A stretch of DNA of 64,000 bases from contig NMRA01000650.1 in assembly GCA_002633005.1 (NCBI GenBank), positions 82,850 to 146,849 on the forward strand. The letters are read 5' to 3'. Both the position numbers and the translations under genes were made by a program. The stretch's first letter is position 1. Each line of letters begins with the position of its first letter. Source of the DNA: Phoronis australis. Its lineage: Eukaryota > Phoronida > Phoronidae. Positions 35,768 to 48,079 of the stretch are shown one piece after another. The notes below the pieces were generated by a model. That model saw nothing but the letters and a program-made list of their open reading frames with translations. It made no database searches and was not told the origin of the DNA.

Positions 35768-36674
35768 CGGTAAACAGTTTGCTGAAGCGCTCAAAATCCA
35801 TCAGTGGCTATCAACCTTTTGTATTTTCAAATGTACTTTCTTTTAACAACAACATACATTGATGTTTTAATCATTATCATGAAAGTCTCACCATCATGGT
35901 TCCAAGTACAATGTACTCGAAGTATTGTGTAGTAGTAACTTTTCATTGACCATTTATACGTATGACGTAGATGTAATTGTATAACCTAACATTACAACAC
36001 AACTGCATGGTTGTAATAAGATGGTTAATTTGCATTTAATATAGGTGTTCAAGATGAAGACTACATGTATGTCAAAGTTCTCTAAGTTACTTCTTTGTGT
36101 TCATTTCAAACAACCTTTTGAGTCCAATATTTGATAATTCTTCATGTTAAATATCAAACCTTTAAAAACAAACTCTAATTTAAAATTTTAAAGATCAATG
36201 GATAAATCATGGTGTTTGAAAGTTTCGTATCAATACGGTGGTTTATTTTTGAGACAAGATTTTGGCTAAGTTTGGACTTTTTTTACAGTACTGCTAACTC
36301 TCAAGAAGGACTTAAAACGAAACTTTAAAAGTTCATGGCTAGCAATCAAAACATATCTTGTGGTTTAACTATCACCGGCCCCTCAGGTTTTTGCCGAGAT
36401 ATAGGCCAAGAAAACCCACTCGAAATGTTTATTGTTAAAAGTTCTCAACAGCTGTGATTCTCTTCAACTCAATGGAGTACATTTAAAACTTGAAGAGTTA
36501 CGTGTAGCGACCACTAGCAAGAATAATCATCTTCAAAACATTTTAGTGGCGTGTATTCTGCTCTTCTAGAGTAAACTAACAGGACATCACAGGATTACAA
36601 CTAAATATAACCATGTGCAGAATCGGCTAGCTGTATTGTTAACGTAGCTTAAAATTTTGTCTATTTATTCTCAG
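35768..36674. other. Intron before DED-A (unit 2)
   Basis: Partly matches 2050-2349 and, around 36180-36260, matches 57000-57090 in unit 3. No exon. Confidence 0.5.
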
Positions 36675-36786
36675 GAAAACGGCGATTGACAAGAAAACTT
36701 CATGAACAGCTGCTTCTGGAAGTTGTTGAACGTGTCAATGGCGGTTATTTTGAAAGACTAAAGGGATTGTGTGAAGAATGGATTAA
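36675..36786 (+). CDS. DED-A exon: helices 1-2 of a death effector domain (unit 2)
   Basis: A 112-nt exon between TTCTCAG and GTAAG (phase 1 in, phase 2 out) encoding KRRLTRK, LHEQLLLEVVERV and YFERLKGLCEEWIK. It shares the LK-x-LC helix 2 signature with the exons at 2350 and 59109. It pairs with DED-B at 44828, across an intron of about 8 kb that has received a non-LTR element and holds the complete Harbinger copy. Confidence 0.77.
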
Positions 36787-37448
36787 GTAAGAAAAATAAC
36801 ATTACATGTTTATGAATTATTCATATGCTGCTCAGTGACTGCAAATAATCGCCAGCAAAATGATCGCCATTGCACCAATCTTCGTTATAAAGTTATCTAG
36901 AGCACTATTTTGGTCGGTCATGAAGTGACAATTTCAAAGTGAAACAAAATGGTTAAGAAGTTGTTGATTCAGTCTAAATAGACAAAGAACTCCACTTCGA
37001 TCACAAAAGCATGGAATACGACCACGTTTTTGTCAGAGGCATAAAATAAAATCACTCACCTTTGTTCTAAACGACATGTCCGAAGGTAATTGTGGAATTA
37101 CTAGCTCTCAGATATTAGCTTTAAAGGGCCACAATCACGAGATGTCGCTTCGAGTTGAGTTACCGAAAAACAAGTATTCATGGCACTACTGGCGCCGTTT
37201 AATGTTGAACGTGTTCCAGGTTTGTGTCGGTTCAGTTTTTCAGGAGCTTTTGGACTGCTGGTATATTTTGCCAAATATCTTCAAAATTGTATTTTTATCT
37301 AAATAATTGTGAATCTTTTAAATAGAACAAATCCCGTAGAGATTGAATTGTGACCTAGTACCAAACTGTTGCTAATTGGATCACGAGAACTGTCATTTTA
37401 GCAAAAATGAACAAAAAATAGAAAGTCACATCTGTAATACCTGTAATA

Positions 37449-37536
37449 CCTGTCACGGACAGGATCATTGGGGATATGCTGGTGCATTATTCCTCTCCCT
37501 AGACCATCCCCGTGACAGCAGAACTCCAGGGCTGAC
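37449..37536. mobile_element. Short hairpin-ended insertion with 13-bp flanking repeats
   Basis: GTCACATCTGTAA occurs on both sides (37425-37437 and 37537-37549), while the paralogue at 3067-3080 has a single ACGTCTGTAA. The insert contains inverted CTGTCACGG and CCGTGACAG. Too small to classify; it could be a SINE or MITE fragment. Confidence 0.5.
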
Positions 37537-38254
37537 GTCACATCTGTAACAAAACAACAGTGTCAATAACATGACTAAGTTTCCTCTTTACAAATGTTCA
37601 ACATGAAATCTAAAAATGACTCACTGTTTTCAAAATTGTACTTTCGTTTTCGCGTCATACAACTTTGGATTTTTTAAGAAGTATAGTAAAAACTTTTTAT
37701 AACCCCTTAAGCAAAAGTGAACATTTGCAAAAACCATTCAGAACAGCATTTTGGAGAACCTGCCATAAAAGATAATATGTTTCACAGGAATCCCAACAGT
37801 CTAGGATCTAATGCTCTAAACTTAATCCCAAATTTGGCCATTTCCGCGGCTCCAACATAACCTTAAGCCACAATGAGCGTTGTAAAACAAAGTTTGTTTT
37901 CTCAAAATTTGGGTCTCATATATTAGCCTTCATGCTTCATGATATTAGAAATATCGTATCTTCACATCTCATTTCATGTCATTTTCCAACATGTTAAATA
38001 ATTTTCATTAGGACATCAAAGATATCCCATTAGTTAAGTGCAGTTGTCAATGAAAATACATTTCCATTACAGCTGGAAGTAGTTTATTTTCTTTGAATAT
38101 TAAATATGCGTCAAATTATTTGTGAATGTAATTAACACGTAATTAAGTAAGGTTAAGCACCCAATTTGGCGAACGTGTAGACTGGTATTTTTTCAATTGA
38201 CCGCAAGGGCTCGCTGGTGATACAGTTTTATAAGGATGTAGCAGTAAAGATTTT

Positions 38255-39381
38255 TAAATTACCTTGAGGGTGAAGCTGCATCTGCTGCACTTCGTCTCAA
38301 ATATAATGGTCAGTGGGTGAAAACTAACATCCCTGACTCCGTTGCACACCGAAGCCACAGGAATGTTTGCAATAAGCTAATGGCCAAGACTGGGCAACTA
38401 TGGAACATGCCTAGCGATGTCCAGGTCACAACTTTAAATCATACAAACAATTTCTTCACGGAAATTGGCGATGGATGGCCTACCGCAGAACACAAGAATG
38501 AGGTGGTTTGTTATACGGACGGCTCTAAACTGGAAAATGGCCAGACAGGTGCTGGGGTCTACTTTCCAAGCCTTCCTGTTGCAGATGCAGAAAACTGGGT
38601 ATCGTTGGGCAATCTTGCCACGGTGTTTCAGGCTGAGATCACTGCAATTAATAGAGCTGCTCAATTGGCACAACAATATAACACTGAACTTGGCAATCGG
38701 CCAATTATCATCTTTTCAGATAGCCAGGCAGCAATAAAAGCCCTAAAGAAACTAAGGGTCAACTCTCGTTGTGTTAATGCTTGTATTAATGAGCTTAACA
38801 AGCTTGCAATTGAAAGAACCGTCAATATACGCTGGGTCAGGGCCCATGTGGGAATTGATGGCAATGAGAATGCAGACAGACTCGCAAAGATAGGAGCAAG
38901 CGTTCTGCATTTTGTGCCTGAACCTGCTATCCCGGTATCTTACGGATGTTGCAGGATGAGTATACGCAACTGGGTACATACCCAGTCAGCAGCCCAGTGG
39001 GCATCACTTAACTCCTGCAGAGAAACCAAGGAGAATTTTCCCAACGTGATCGAACCAAAAGGTTCAAAAAGCCTTCTGAGTCTAGATAGATTGGGTATAA
39101 GACACGTCATTCAAATTTTGACGGGCCACTGCAACCTAGCCCGACACAGACACATTACTGGGCATATGAGGAGCCCTGTGTGTCCCGAGTGTGGTACTGA
39201 CGTAGAATCTCCTAAACACCTGGTAGAGTCTTGCCCAGCTTTTTATAGGCTAAGGAGCAACCTACTGGATGGCATTGTTACATGCCTACAACATATAGTG
39301 CATGGCAACAAATGGAAACGTCTGTCCGTTTTCCTAAAGGATACTGGCAGACTTGAAAACTTTCTTCACGAGGAGCCATAA
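38255..39381 (+). CDS. C-terminal part of a retrotransposon ORF2: RNase H and zinc knuckle
   Basis: The frame is open from the element's 5' edge (YLEGEAASAALRL, the end of a reverse transcriptase/connection region) to the stop at 39379-39381. RNase H carries its four acidic residues in order: VCYTDGSKL, FQAEITAINRA, IFSDSQAA and NENADRLAK, with the WVRAHVGIDGN block preceding the last. Near the end CPECGTDVESPKHLVESC gives a C-C-H-C zinc-knuckle-like motif. This C-terminal layout is typical of Jockey/I/R1-related non-LTR elements. RNase H degrades the RNA strand during target-primed reverse transcription. The reverse transcriptase is missing, so this is a dead fragment of about 375 codons with no native start (the GTG at 38317 is not a real start). 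Confidence 0.88.
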
Positions 39382-39496
39382 TTGGGGTCTCGTGCCTTTG
39401 CTCAGGTGTTTTGTGCAATGGGCCCCAACCATGAGGCCTGCGCACGTCTGATGCACCGCAAATGACATCAGACCACCTGCACTGTATTTTTTTTTT
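38255..39496 (+). mobile_element. 5'-truncated non-LTR retrotransposon with RNase H
   Basis: Flanked by TAAAGATTTT on both sides (38245-38254 and 39497-39506). The paralogue near 3780 has one uninterrupted copy (GTAAAGTTTTTTAATAGC). The insert begins inside coding sequence and ends in a T-rich 3' tail. The precise target duplication and intact frame indicate a young insertion. It lies within the unit-2 DED intron. Confidence 0.85.
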
Positions 39497-41861
39497 TAAA
39501 GATTTTCAATAGCTTGTCGACACTTTTAGTTAAATAATTCTGCTCCACATGTTTGTCGAGTTTCTCATCCATGCCAGATCGTGAAAATGTATCAACCAAT
39601 CAGTCAATAATCAATTTTAGTGATCTGTAGCTACCCAGGCACAACTGAGGGTTAAATGTATTTTTCCAAACAAAACGTACAAGATAGGCAACACGTATAA
39701 TGTACTAACGTACTAAACCGCAGATTTAACAAATTTGCATTTTTAATTCAGTTTTTGAAATTTGGAAAATATTTCCTCTGAACTCCCAATTTTGCGGAAG
39801 TTTATTGTTTTACGATGTTGCTTAATCTTTTTTTTTCGTTTTATACGCCCACATGCCTACATAGGTATTTCTTTAAGAATACTTCGCCGTCTCCTCGATT
39901 TGTTGAGAGAGAATTTACGTGCATCTTTTCTAGACCGCCTACTACATATAGTCCCCGTCTTAAACGTTTTTAAGGGTTTTTGGCGTCAGCTTTCTCCCTA
40001 CCAAGCTATTTTAAGGATTGAAATATTGACATGAGATTGGCATATTCATATACGTTAAGGAAGATTGTGAACACATGCGTGGTCCTTCTGGGACGCAGAC
40101 GGCTGACGATGATTTTTTCGATGGCTCTTCACAACGGTGGCACCACCGAATGGCAAATTTGTTTTCTCGTTTTCGTCCGTAAGTAATACTTGCTTAGACG
40201 GATTGTTATGAATTTTGGCATATAGTTTGTGCCAAAGCGAATATAGCCATGACTGTGTGTATTATTGACGTATTTTAAGCCATTTAGTGCCAGTGACCAT
40301 TTTTTGAATTTAGAAAATGTTTATTGGCGCACGTCTCTGTAAAGTCTCTAGTATATTTAACATTTTGAAAACTGACATATGTATTTCTACCGAGAACACC
40401 ACAGCTAACGTTGACTTTCGGAAAGTTTCGACTGCTGTGGCACCTCTTTATGGCGTTTGTTTGTTTTTTCGTCTGTGGTGGTATATGGTCCTAAACGTCA
40501 TGCAGGATCTTTAATAAATTTGTCTGAAATGGTTGTTTACATTTCTTAAATCCTTCACGGATTTTCATGAAACATGGTAAATGAATTCTATCCAACATAC
40601 AATAACAATCTTTTAAATTGATTCAACAGATTGTGTGTTACCTTTTGGTCATTTCTAATGCAAATAAACTGTTGTGCAATTTCCCTACCTATTGGACTAA
40701 CCAGTGTAAAAAAAAATCACTTATGAAAATTAACGGACGTGTTTCTACCTTGACGTGCACTATTGCCGACGGTTACATACTGTTGCGGCTCCATATTTAT
40801 AACTGTGCTGTTCAATACTATTTCCCCCGTGGATCATCGTGGAATTGGACACGATTCCAATGTACATGTATCTACCAGAGATATAGTACAAGTGATGTGG
40901 ACTTTGTGTCAAATGCGACTCCTGTTCAGTCACCAATTTGCGATTTTGTTTTTCTTTAAATATTGATTGATATTCCACAAATCGGTATGTGACAACGCCA
41001 GTCCTCTTTCTCAGGGATTTGACCAGTGTTGTGTAGTTTGTCGTCTGGCTCAATACTCTTGAACTTTCTTGCCTAGAGTATTATGAAGAAGGGCAGGTGT
41101 GCTCCTACCGAGGAGGGTATTCCTGACTTTGTGTCTATCCCTATCAGATTCTCATCAAGTTAACTAGAGTCACTCTATTCACTGGAAATTTTTAAAATAA
41201 TGACCATGTCGGGTATCTGCGCGGTACATGCAATGCTCGCAGGGTGGTGCTCATCAACGCTTCGTGTTTCTCTTGTTTCATTCGGCAATGCCAAGATACG
41301 TTTGACGCGCCACATGCCTTAACCGCGTTTTGGAAGATTGGCCGTTATTTAAACATTCTACTCAAAATCAAATTTACATTTTCCAGTTTTCCTTTTAATG
41401 AAATCGAAATAGCTGGGCTTTATTCTTCGCTGAATTAATCATAACTTCAACTGGCCCAGTGAGTCGAGCTAAAACATCGAATGAAAATTCTGGATATTAA
41501 ATTCATGCTCGAACTTCAAATTGCAACGATAGTCTCATAAAGTATATACTGGGATTGGAAAGTCGACCACTTGAGACATTATGCATTCGAGAATAGAATG
41601 CGCATCTTAGAAATTATATATTCGATTATGGAATGTTGACCACCATAGACATAAGGTATTTGAACATAGAAAGTTGTCCACGATAGTCGCCATGTTTTCG
41701 AGCATTGAATATTGTCCACCTTAGACACATATACGAGCACAGTACACTAGACACGCATCTGGCGTTTCACAAAAGTGGAACAGAAAATGCCAAAAATAAT
41801 TTTGAGTTGATATCGATTGAAAAGATTAGACCACGATCCTCTTTACAACCAAGGGTGGCTA
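39497..41861. other. Intron, middle part (unit 2)
   Basis: To about 40930 this matches 3785-5440. The rest has no counterpart in unit 1, where it is deleted. The stretch 41080-41200 (GGCAGGTGTGCTCC, GAGGGTATTCCTGA) recurs at 62160-62290. From 41500 to 41760 there are degenerate repeats of GAATATTGTCCACC-type words. No exon. Confidence 0.5.
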
Positions 41862-43689
41862 AAGCTCCCGTCACACGGGAGGTGCGGTGCCACTGCGGTG
41901 TTTGGCATAAGCCGCAGTTGCACAGACATAATTGTTGTGGTGCTGCAGTGGTTCCGCCATTGGTCACCGTATCACGACGGAAAACTGTCAAAACCGCATT
42001 CTTTCGCGGTGGAACGGCAGAAACTTTGAACATGCTCTGCGGTGGGATCGCCACTACACCGTCATGACCGCCGTGGCACCATACAGGGACCGCAGAAGCA
42101 CCTCCATCACCACCGTGCTTCCTCAGTACAACTGCGTGCAATCAGCTAAAACACAGACTGGCGACACTACGGCGATCTCGTGACGGTTCTACTGCCGTAT
42201 TACCACTGAAGCACTGACGGTAAGGGGTTACCGCTGCGGAGTCAGCGAGGAATTTTATAAAGTTTGGCCGTCTAACTGCGGTGCTACTTCGTTCCTACGG
42301 CGGTGTTATTGAGCTGTTGTACGGCAATGACATTTCAACCGAGATTGCACTGAATAATAGGTCCGTTTTTCTTCTTAAATTTCAGTTTTCTAAAAATCTT
42401 CAGTTCAGATTGACAGTCAGTATTTAAAGGTCAATGGAATGACAGATAACAACAGAATTTGATCGTCATACAGCTGTAGCTGCATCTGCAGCAACACCAG
42501 TCAAACGAGAGCGCTCGGAGGAGCGACCCCCGGCGGAATTAATCGAAAAGACGACGATGGGGAGGACGACGACGATCATGACGATGAAGGCGGCAATTAT
42601 GAATAACACGATAGTATTCATGTGACTAGCGAAGAAATCAAATAGAGAGCATACAATCAACTACAATAAAGAACAATAGATGGCGCAACATGACGGACGA
42701 GCCATGCTTTGTTCCCACGTTCCAAAATAGGTGGCGCTATGTGACAGTCTGCAGAGTAAAGTTGTGTTTACAATATTTGGCGTGGAATTCCACTCTACAG
42801 TAGGACAGTACTGGTTGGGTCAGTCGGAGTCAACTAGGCATAACCAAAACAAAGTGAACTGAAAGCCAGCCAGCTTCGTGCTTGCATAGGTGACCGAAGG
42901 AACAACAGATAATTCAAAAGTAGACGTCGTTGCGCAAAATGGAAAATATCTTCTGGAAGCCCCTTCAAAACTATATCTAAAGCGATTGTTTGGCAAAAAT
43001 CAATACATTTTTCGAAAAAAATGAGAATTTGCCGTTTTTTTTTTGAAATTCAAATAACTCGAAAACGGTAAGTCTGAGAAATACGCTCTGGCAGGCTTTT
43101 TGAAAGTGCATACTTCAAGGAATCCACATGCAAAAATTCACGTCATTTGCTCTTCCCATCAAAAACGCGACCGCAGAACGATTGAAAACCTGTGAACATG
43201 CGCCACAGCCGCCATCGTGAAAGTGACTTCCAGTTAAACAATTTTTTTTAAAAGCTTATTAACAGCAACAAACACGTGACCAGTTTGAAAGTGATTGATT
43301 CGCAAATGCGCCCTCTACAGGAGAAAACGTTTTTGGCCATATTTCGGGGTCGCATGTGCCACTTCCAATATTTCCACCATCTTTAACCGGAAGTCAACCA
43401 TTTTCTGCACACTTGTACCACATGCCCTGTAGTATAATTTTTCTGATTTTCAGCCATGTACGCCAAAAAATACGGCCTCTACGAGCATTTGACTGTGAAA
43501 TCGGATACAAAATGGCCGCCACGTCCGCAATTTCGTATCTGATCATGACCAAAAACAATAGCATTCCAGTACTTCCCGATCTACGCTTCGTGTGCACATT
43601 TCCTGAAAATCGGACGAAAACTGCGACCTCTAGAGAGCGAACAAAAAAAATCTTGCCGTCAGACCAACATACTTGGCGGAAGACGCTGG

Positions 43690-44065
43690 GCCAGACCTGA
43701 GCTGGGCGATGTGAGACGTGAGCATTTTGGCCACTACAACCAGCTTGTGGTCGAGCTCAGTAGAGAGGATTCAGCCTGGTGCCAGAATTGCCTCAGCTAG
43801 ATTCAGCCCGGGATGTTTGATGAGCTACTTGCTTATCACGAAGAAGGGCAGCAACTACAAAAAGGCCTTGTACCCAGAGACGAATGTGGCGGCAACTCTT
43901 CGCCACCTGGGCTCTAATCAAGCTCGATTTCCTGATCCCAGCAAACACACTATCTATGATGGTCAAGGAAGTCTGCCAGACCATTGTTGAAGCTTTTAAA
44001 GACGAGGTGATCCAGTTCACTACGACCCGAGACGAATGTCCTCAGTGACACCGCAGTGGTTCAGC
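43690..44065 (+). pseudogene. Decayed Harbinger transposase, second copy
   Basis: Reads GLGDV-like and FDELL fragments, then KGSNYKKALYPETNVAATLR, SNQARFPDPSKHTI and a VKEVCQTIV-type stretch across frames. It corresponds to 6110-6480 in the other copy, with stops and frame changes. It stops before the DDE blocks seen at 6600. Confidence 0.65.
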
Positions 44066-44098
44066 CCTGGATCTTGAGTAGCACCGCGAAAAAAAAAN

Positions 44099-44450
44099 GT
44101 CGAGCTCAGTAGAGAGGATTCAGCCTGGTGCCAGAATTGCCTCAGCTAGATTCAGCCCGGGATGTTTGATGAGCTACTTGCTTATCACGAAGAAGGGCAG
44201 CAACTACCAAAAGGCCTTGTACCCAGGGACGAATGTGGCGGCAACTCTTCGCCACCTGGGCTCTAATCAAGCTCGATTTCCTGATCCCAGCAAACACACT
44301 ATCTATGATGGTCAAGGAAGTCTGCCAGACCATTGTTGAAGCTTTTAAAGACGAGGTGATCCAGTTCCCTACGACCCGAGACGAATGTCCTCAGTGACAC
44401 CGCAGTGGTTCAGCCCTGGATCTTGAGTAGCACCGCGAAAAAAAAACGCG
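44099..44450. repeat. Near-identical repeat of 43748-44096, next to an N
   Basis: From GTCGAGCTCAGTAGAGAGG to GCACCGCGAAAAAAAA the two blocks differ at only a few bases, and the N at 44098 is the junction. This is most likely one sequence assembled twice (allelic copies or a bad join). Confidence 0.75.
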
Positions 44451-44827
44451 TGTGACGGCTTGGGGAAAAACTACTGGCGGTGTCACAAAGGTGATGTCAG
44501 TTTTGACCAAAATCCGAAGTGGCGCCGCGCCTCTAGTGTGACGGGGGCTTAAGATCGCTTCAAGCAATGTGTTTTTATCAATAGGTAATGTTAAATCTTA
44601 CAGAACCTTGCCCGTGATACTCTTTCTGAGAGTCGTCACATTCCAGAAGGAATCACAGGGGCGTAACTGCTAAAAGTTTTGAGAATCCTCAATGTTTGAA
44701 TTTGTATTTGAGAGCTGAGGAATCGTCCTGATTTGTTTCAAGAAGGTTTTTTATTCTCATGTACAACTTTTGCTCAGGCTTATGTAAGCAGGCGTGATTT
44801 TAGATTGACGTGATTGTTACTTTTCAG

Positions 44828-45000
44828 ACCAGCAACACTACAGAATATGACAAACACTCGAGAACTTCTTGAACAGCTTCAGCGGCAAGCGATAATTAAT
44901 GTTGGAGAATACAGTAAGCTAACCGACATGCTGCACCAGCTCCATCTGGAGGAACTTAAGGATCGAGTGGAAAAACTGTCAAGAGAAATAAAGGCAGCAG
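44828..45000 (+). CDS. DED-B exon: helices 3-6 of a death effector domain (unit 2)
   Basis: A 173-nt exon between TACTTTTCAG and GTATGAG, phase 2 in and phase 1 out. It encodes (K)PATLQNMTNTRELLEQLQRQ, then GEYSKLTDMLHQLHLEELKD and RVEKLSREIKAAG. Helix 6 carries HLEEL instead of RxDL. Readthrough of the donor gives a tail GMRDQFSVNIQLPLGYK and ends at 45111-45113; compared with unit 1 this tail has a 9-nt in-frame deletion. This would be the C terminus if the donor is not used. It pairs with DED-A at 36675. Confidence 0.78.
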
Positions 45001-48000
45001 GTATGAGAGATCAATTTTCTGTGAATATTCAACTGCCACTTGGATATAAGTTGGGCTTTTTGAGTCGCTGTGATTGTCACTGTTGTTTTAGCTTTGTTCT
45101 GGAAATGACGTAATTTTGTATGATAAAGATGCCATCTCTCGTTATAATCGGATTTCTAAGTTTGAAGCAAGCACCAGTTTCTGAAGAACAGTGAGTCCAT
45201 GTATAATCGGGAAAAGAAAGAAGTTCCATGTAAGTTGCAAGTTTTAAGGAAACATCGTAGCTGAGACACATAAAACATGTGTGAACGTATAGGAAACCCT
45301 TTACCTGTACTAGTGATTTCAAATAGTACGCAATCATTATTTGATAATGAAATGAACACTAATAAAAACCTTGTCTTCTTTCATTAGGGCAAGCTTGAAA
45401 TATTACCATACCCATTTACATAAAATTGTTTTACAAAACGAGACTTTTGAGAGCGAAGTTAAATGCGAGTCAAACAACATGTTGCACGGGACGTTATGGA
45501 CATTAATTTATTTCCGAAAGCATTACATATGACATTGGTGTCTGTTCGTCCGCTCTTGGAAATTGAACACGCAGTGTTCAGTAACAGTTTAAGCACACAT
45601 AGATGTAACTCGCAAAGTAGATCGCATTAAAACCAAATTACGTGCAAAACGGCAAATGACACTAGATGTTACCTTAATGATGTCTTCAAACTCGCGCAAC
45701 CCAAAGCACTTCCGACAAGTATGACAATATTCACAGGAGTGCCGAATAACCGTGGCTCGGTCTCAGCTACCTTAGGGAACTCGGTCATTTATAAACAAGT
45801 TCGCATTCACAGAACTCAACGCGAAGGTGAATTGTATTTCTATAAAATGAACAAAGACAAGGCGATTCTCTTCTCGTTAAAGGCAGCCTGTTACCAGGTT
45901 TACAGTACCATTTCATTTCAAGTTGTTGTGTCTTTAGATTGAGTCAGTTTCAATGGAAACAAACAAACTCGTTATCTAGAAATATAAATGTGTGTGAGAA
46001 AACCATGGACTTCAAAATGAGGAAGTAGAGTTCTCATTTACTGCAGTTACCTGCAGTGTCTTCTGCCGAACAGTTGATTAAAAACCCGCTGATGTTTTTT
46101 GGCATTCATTATAATCTGCTTAAAGTTAACAATTCTGGAATTAGAATTACACTGGTTGCAAACAACTTGTCGAACACCCCTAATAAATCCGCTGTGGTTT
46201 GGTGCATATCACGTGTGTCTGCTGTTTCTTATAATTTGTAAACGTCAACAATAAGCAGACTGTATTGCTGTTTTATGTTGGAATTGATTGGGTCTACTTG
46301 TAATACTACTATTGTCAATCTAGTGTTGACGATACTTAATAGAGTCTCAGTCAATGGAATTGCTAGTCTTGGCTCGTAAAGAGATGGATTTAACGGTGAA
46401 TCACGCCTCGTTGATACATCTATTGCGGACATTATTGTCGTATTACACCACTTGGTGGCGCTCAACAAAGTCTGTTGAAACTGATTCCAGTTTAAAATTC
46501 CCATAGTTTACGCCTACCGAGGAGCAGCCGGCTTTTCCAAAAAATACGAACAGAATGAGCTGTTTTCACCCCAAACCCACGGTTTCTATGCAATTACTAC
46601 GAAGTGAAAAATGGTGCGTTGAAACTGACAAAATACTTCACATTACAGGAATCAGGTGAGAAGTGAATGTTCACTAGCAACATGTTTTTTTTTTCAAATC
46701 CAAAATAGCTATTCGGCTTCTGAATTGTCCTCTAAATTTCCCGTTTGCAAGCAGTAAGTGTTTTAGAAAAACCAAGACAGAGCAAAACCTGGGTTAAAAA
46801 GTGAAGAGCTAACAATCGTATACTCAGAACAAGAAAAGGCCAGTCGTAGCCATCACGAGCAACTTAAAATGTCCAGCACAGCCTGCATGCGCAAATTATT
46901 ATTGAAAATGGAATTAAACCGTGACTCAATTTGTTGAGGACCAACAGGACCACCTATTACTCGAGCTATACTTCAAATCAAACGGCCGCGCCTTCTATGA
47001 TGGTGAGAACTTATATCAACCTATAGATTTGAATTAAATTAGGAATCGACATCATACTAAATAAAGGAAGGTTCCAGTTGTCACTGGATAATAAATTAGA
47101 ATCCATACAGACCCAAATTTGTTTCTAATATTCTTTGGCTTGTCTGAAATAAAATGCATAGAATCACTGTTTTCACAAAGGGAGAGCTCCTAACAGGCGT
47201 GGTCCACGCCCCTTTAGTTTAAACCTTTCCCTGCCACCTGATATGAAACACGAGCGTACAACTAGGATGAAGATCTATATCTTGTATCACTTTGATTTCT
47301 TCGCAGAAGTCTGAACTTTTAAGTTTGTATTTTGAAAATTACACGATCTTTATAGCATATCGCTTGGCTAAAATCATATTACTTTTTGCTAAATGACCTC
47401 TTTACAAAACCGCGATTTTACCGATTTTAAAAGGCAGTAAGTGTTTTTTTTTTCTTATTTTCAAGGAAACATAGCTTCACATTTAATTATGTGACAAAAT
47501 TAGTTCTGTTTGGGCGAGTCAACTCTTGACAACCTTTGGAACATAAAAAGGTGTTCCAGGATCTCTTTTTTATTTGTGTGCAGTGTTACTTGTAAATATT
47601 AAACTATTTTAAAGGAACTGTTATTACCTAAGCTAAACATAGCAAGTAACTAGAACAATACAAAGAGTTTAATTAACCACTAAATGTAGTTAATCAGCCA
47701 AAATCACGCTTCTAGAAGTGTTTATTTATATCACAGAATGGCTCCCAAGTGACGCAAAATATCTTAAACAGTCTTGGAAATCGGAATGTGTCATCATCTT
47801 TCTAATAGACAGAGGATTACATCATTCTCCAACACTGCATGAGCAAACATAGAACACCTAATTGCCATTAGGAGACACCTCTATTGCGGACACCCAACCA
47901 TGTGAATACAAATGCAAAATTTCACAAGAAGAACATAGTGTGTTTAGTGTTGGTAAGGTAGTAAGTGACTATTTTTGTATGAAATCAAAAGCCTCAAAGT

Positions 48001-48079
48001 AGCTCGACTTTGCACAGCACTGAAAAAAATGCCAAATGTGGAAAAAAAACTGTAGGATAGCAACAAAGTGCCACGTGAT

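Larger units (their letters stand above)
41862..44549 (+). mobile_element. PIF/Harbinger DNA transposon with both ends
   Basis: The left end AGCTCCCGTCAC and the right end GTGACGGGGGCT are inverted repeats, with similarity continuing about 38 bp inward (GGTGCGGTGCCACTGCGG against the complement of the right end). The 3-bp TAA is duplicated at 41859-41861 and 44550-44552. TAA/TTA target duplication plus the transposase remains identify PIF/Harbinger. About 1.2 kb (42480-43690), absent from the other copy, is unclassified interior. An internal duplication next to the N at 44098 inflates the length. Confidence 0.82.
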
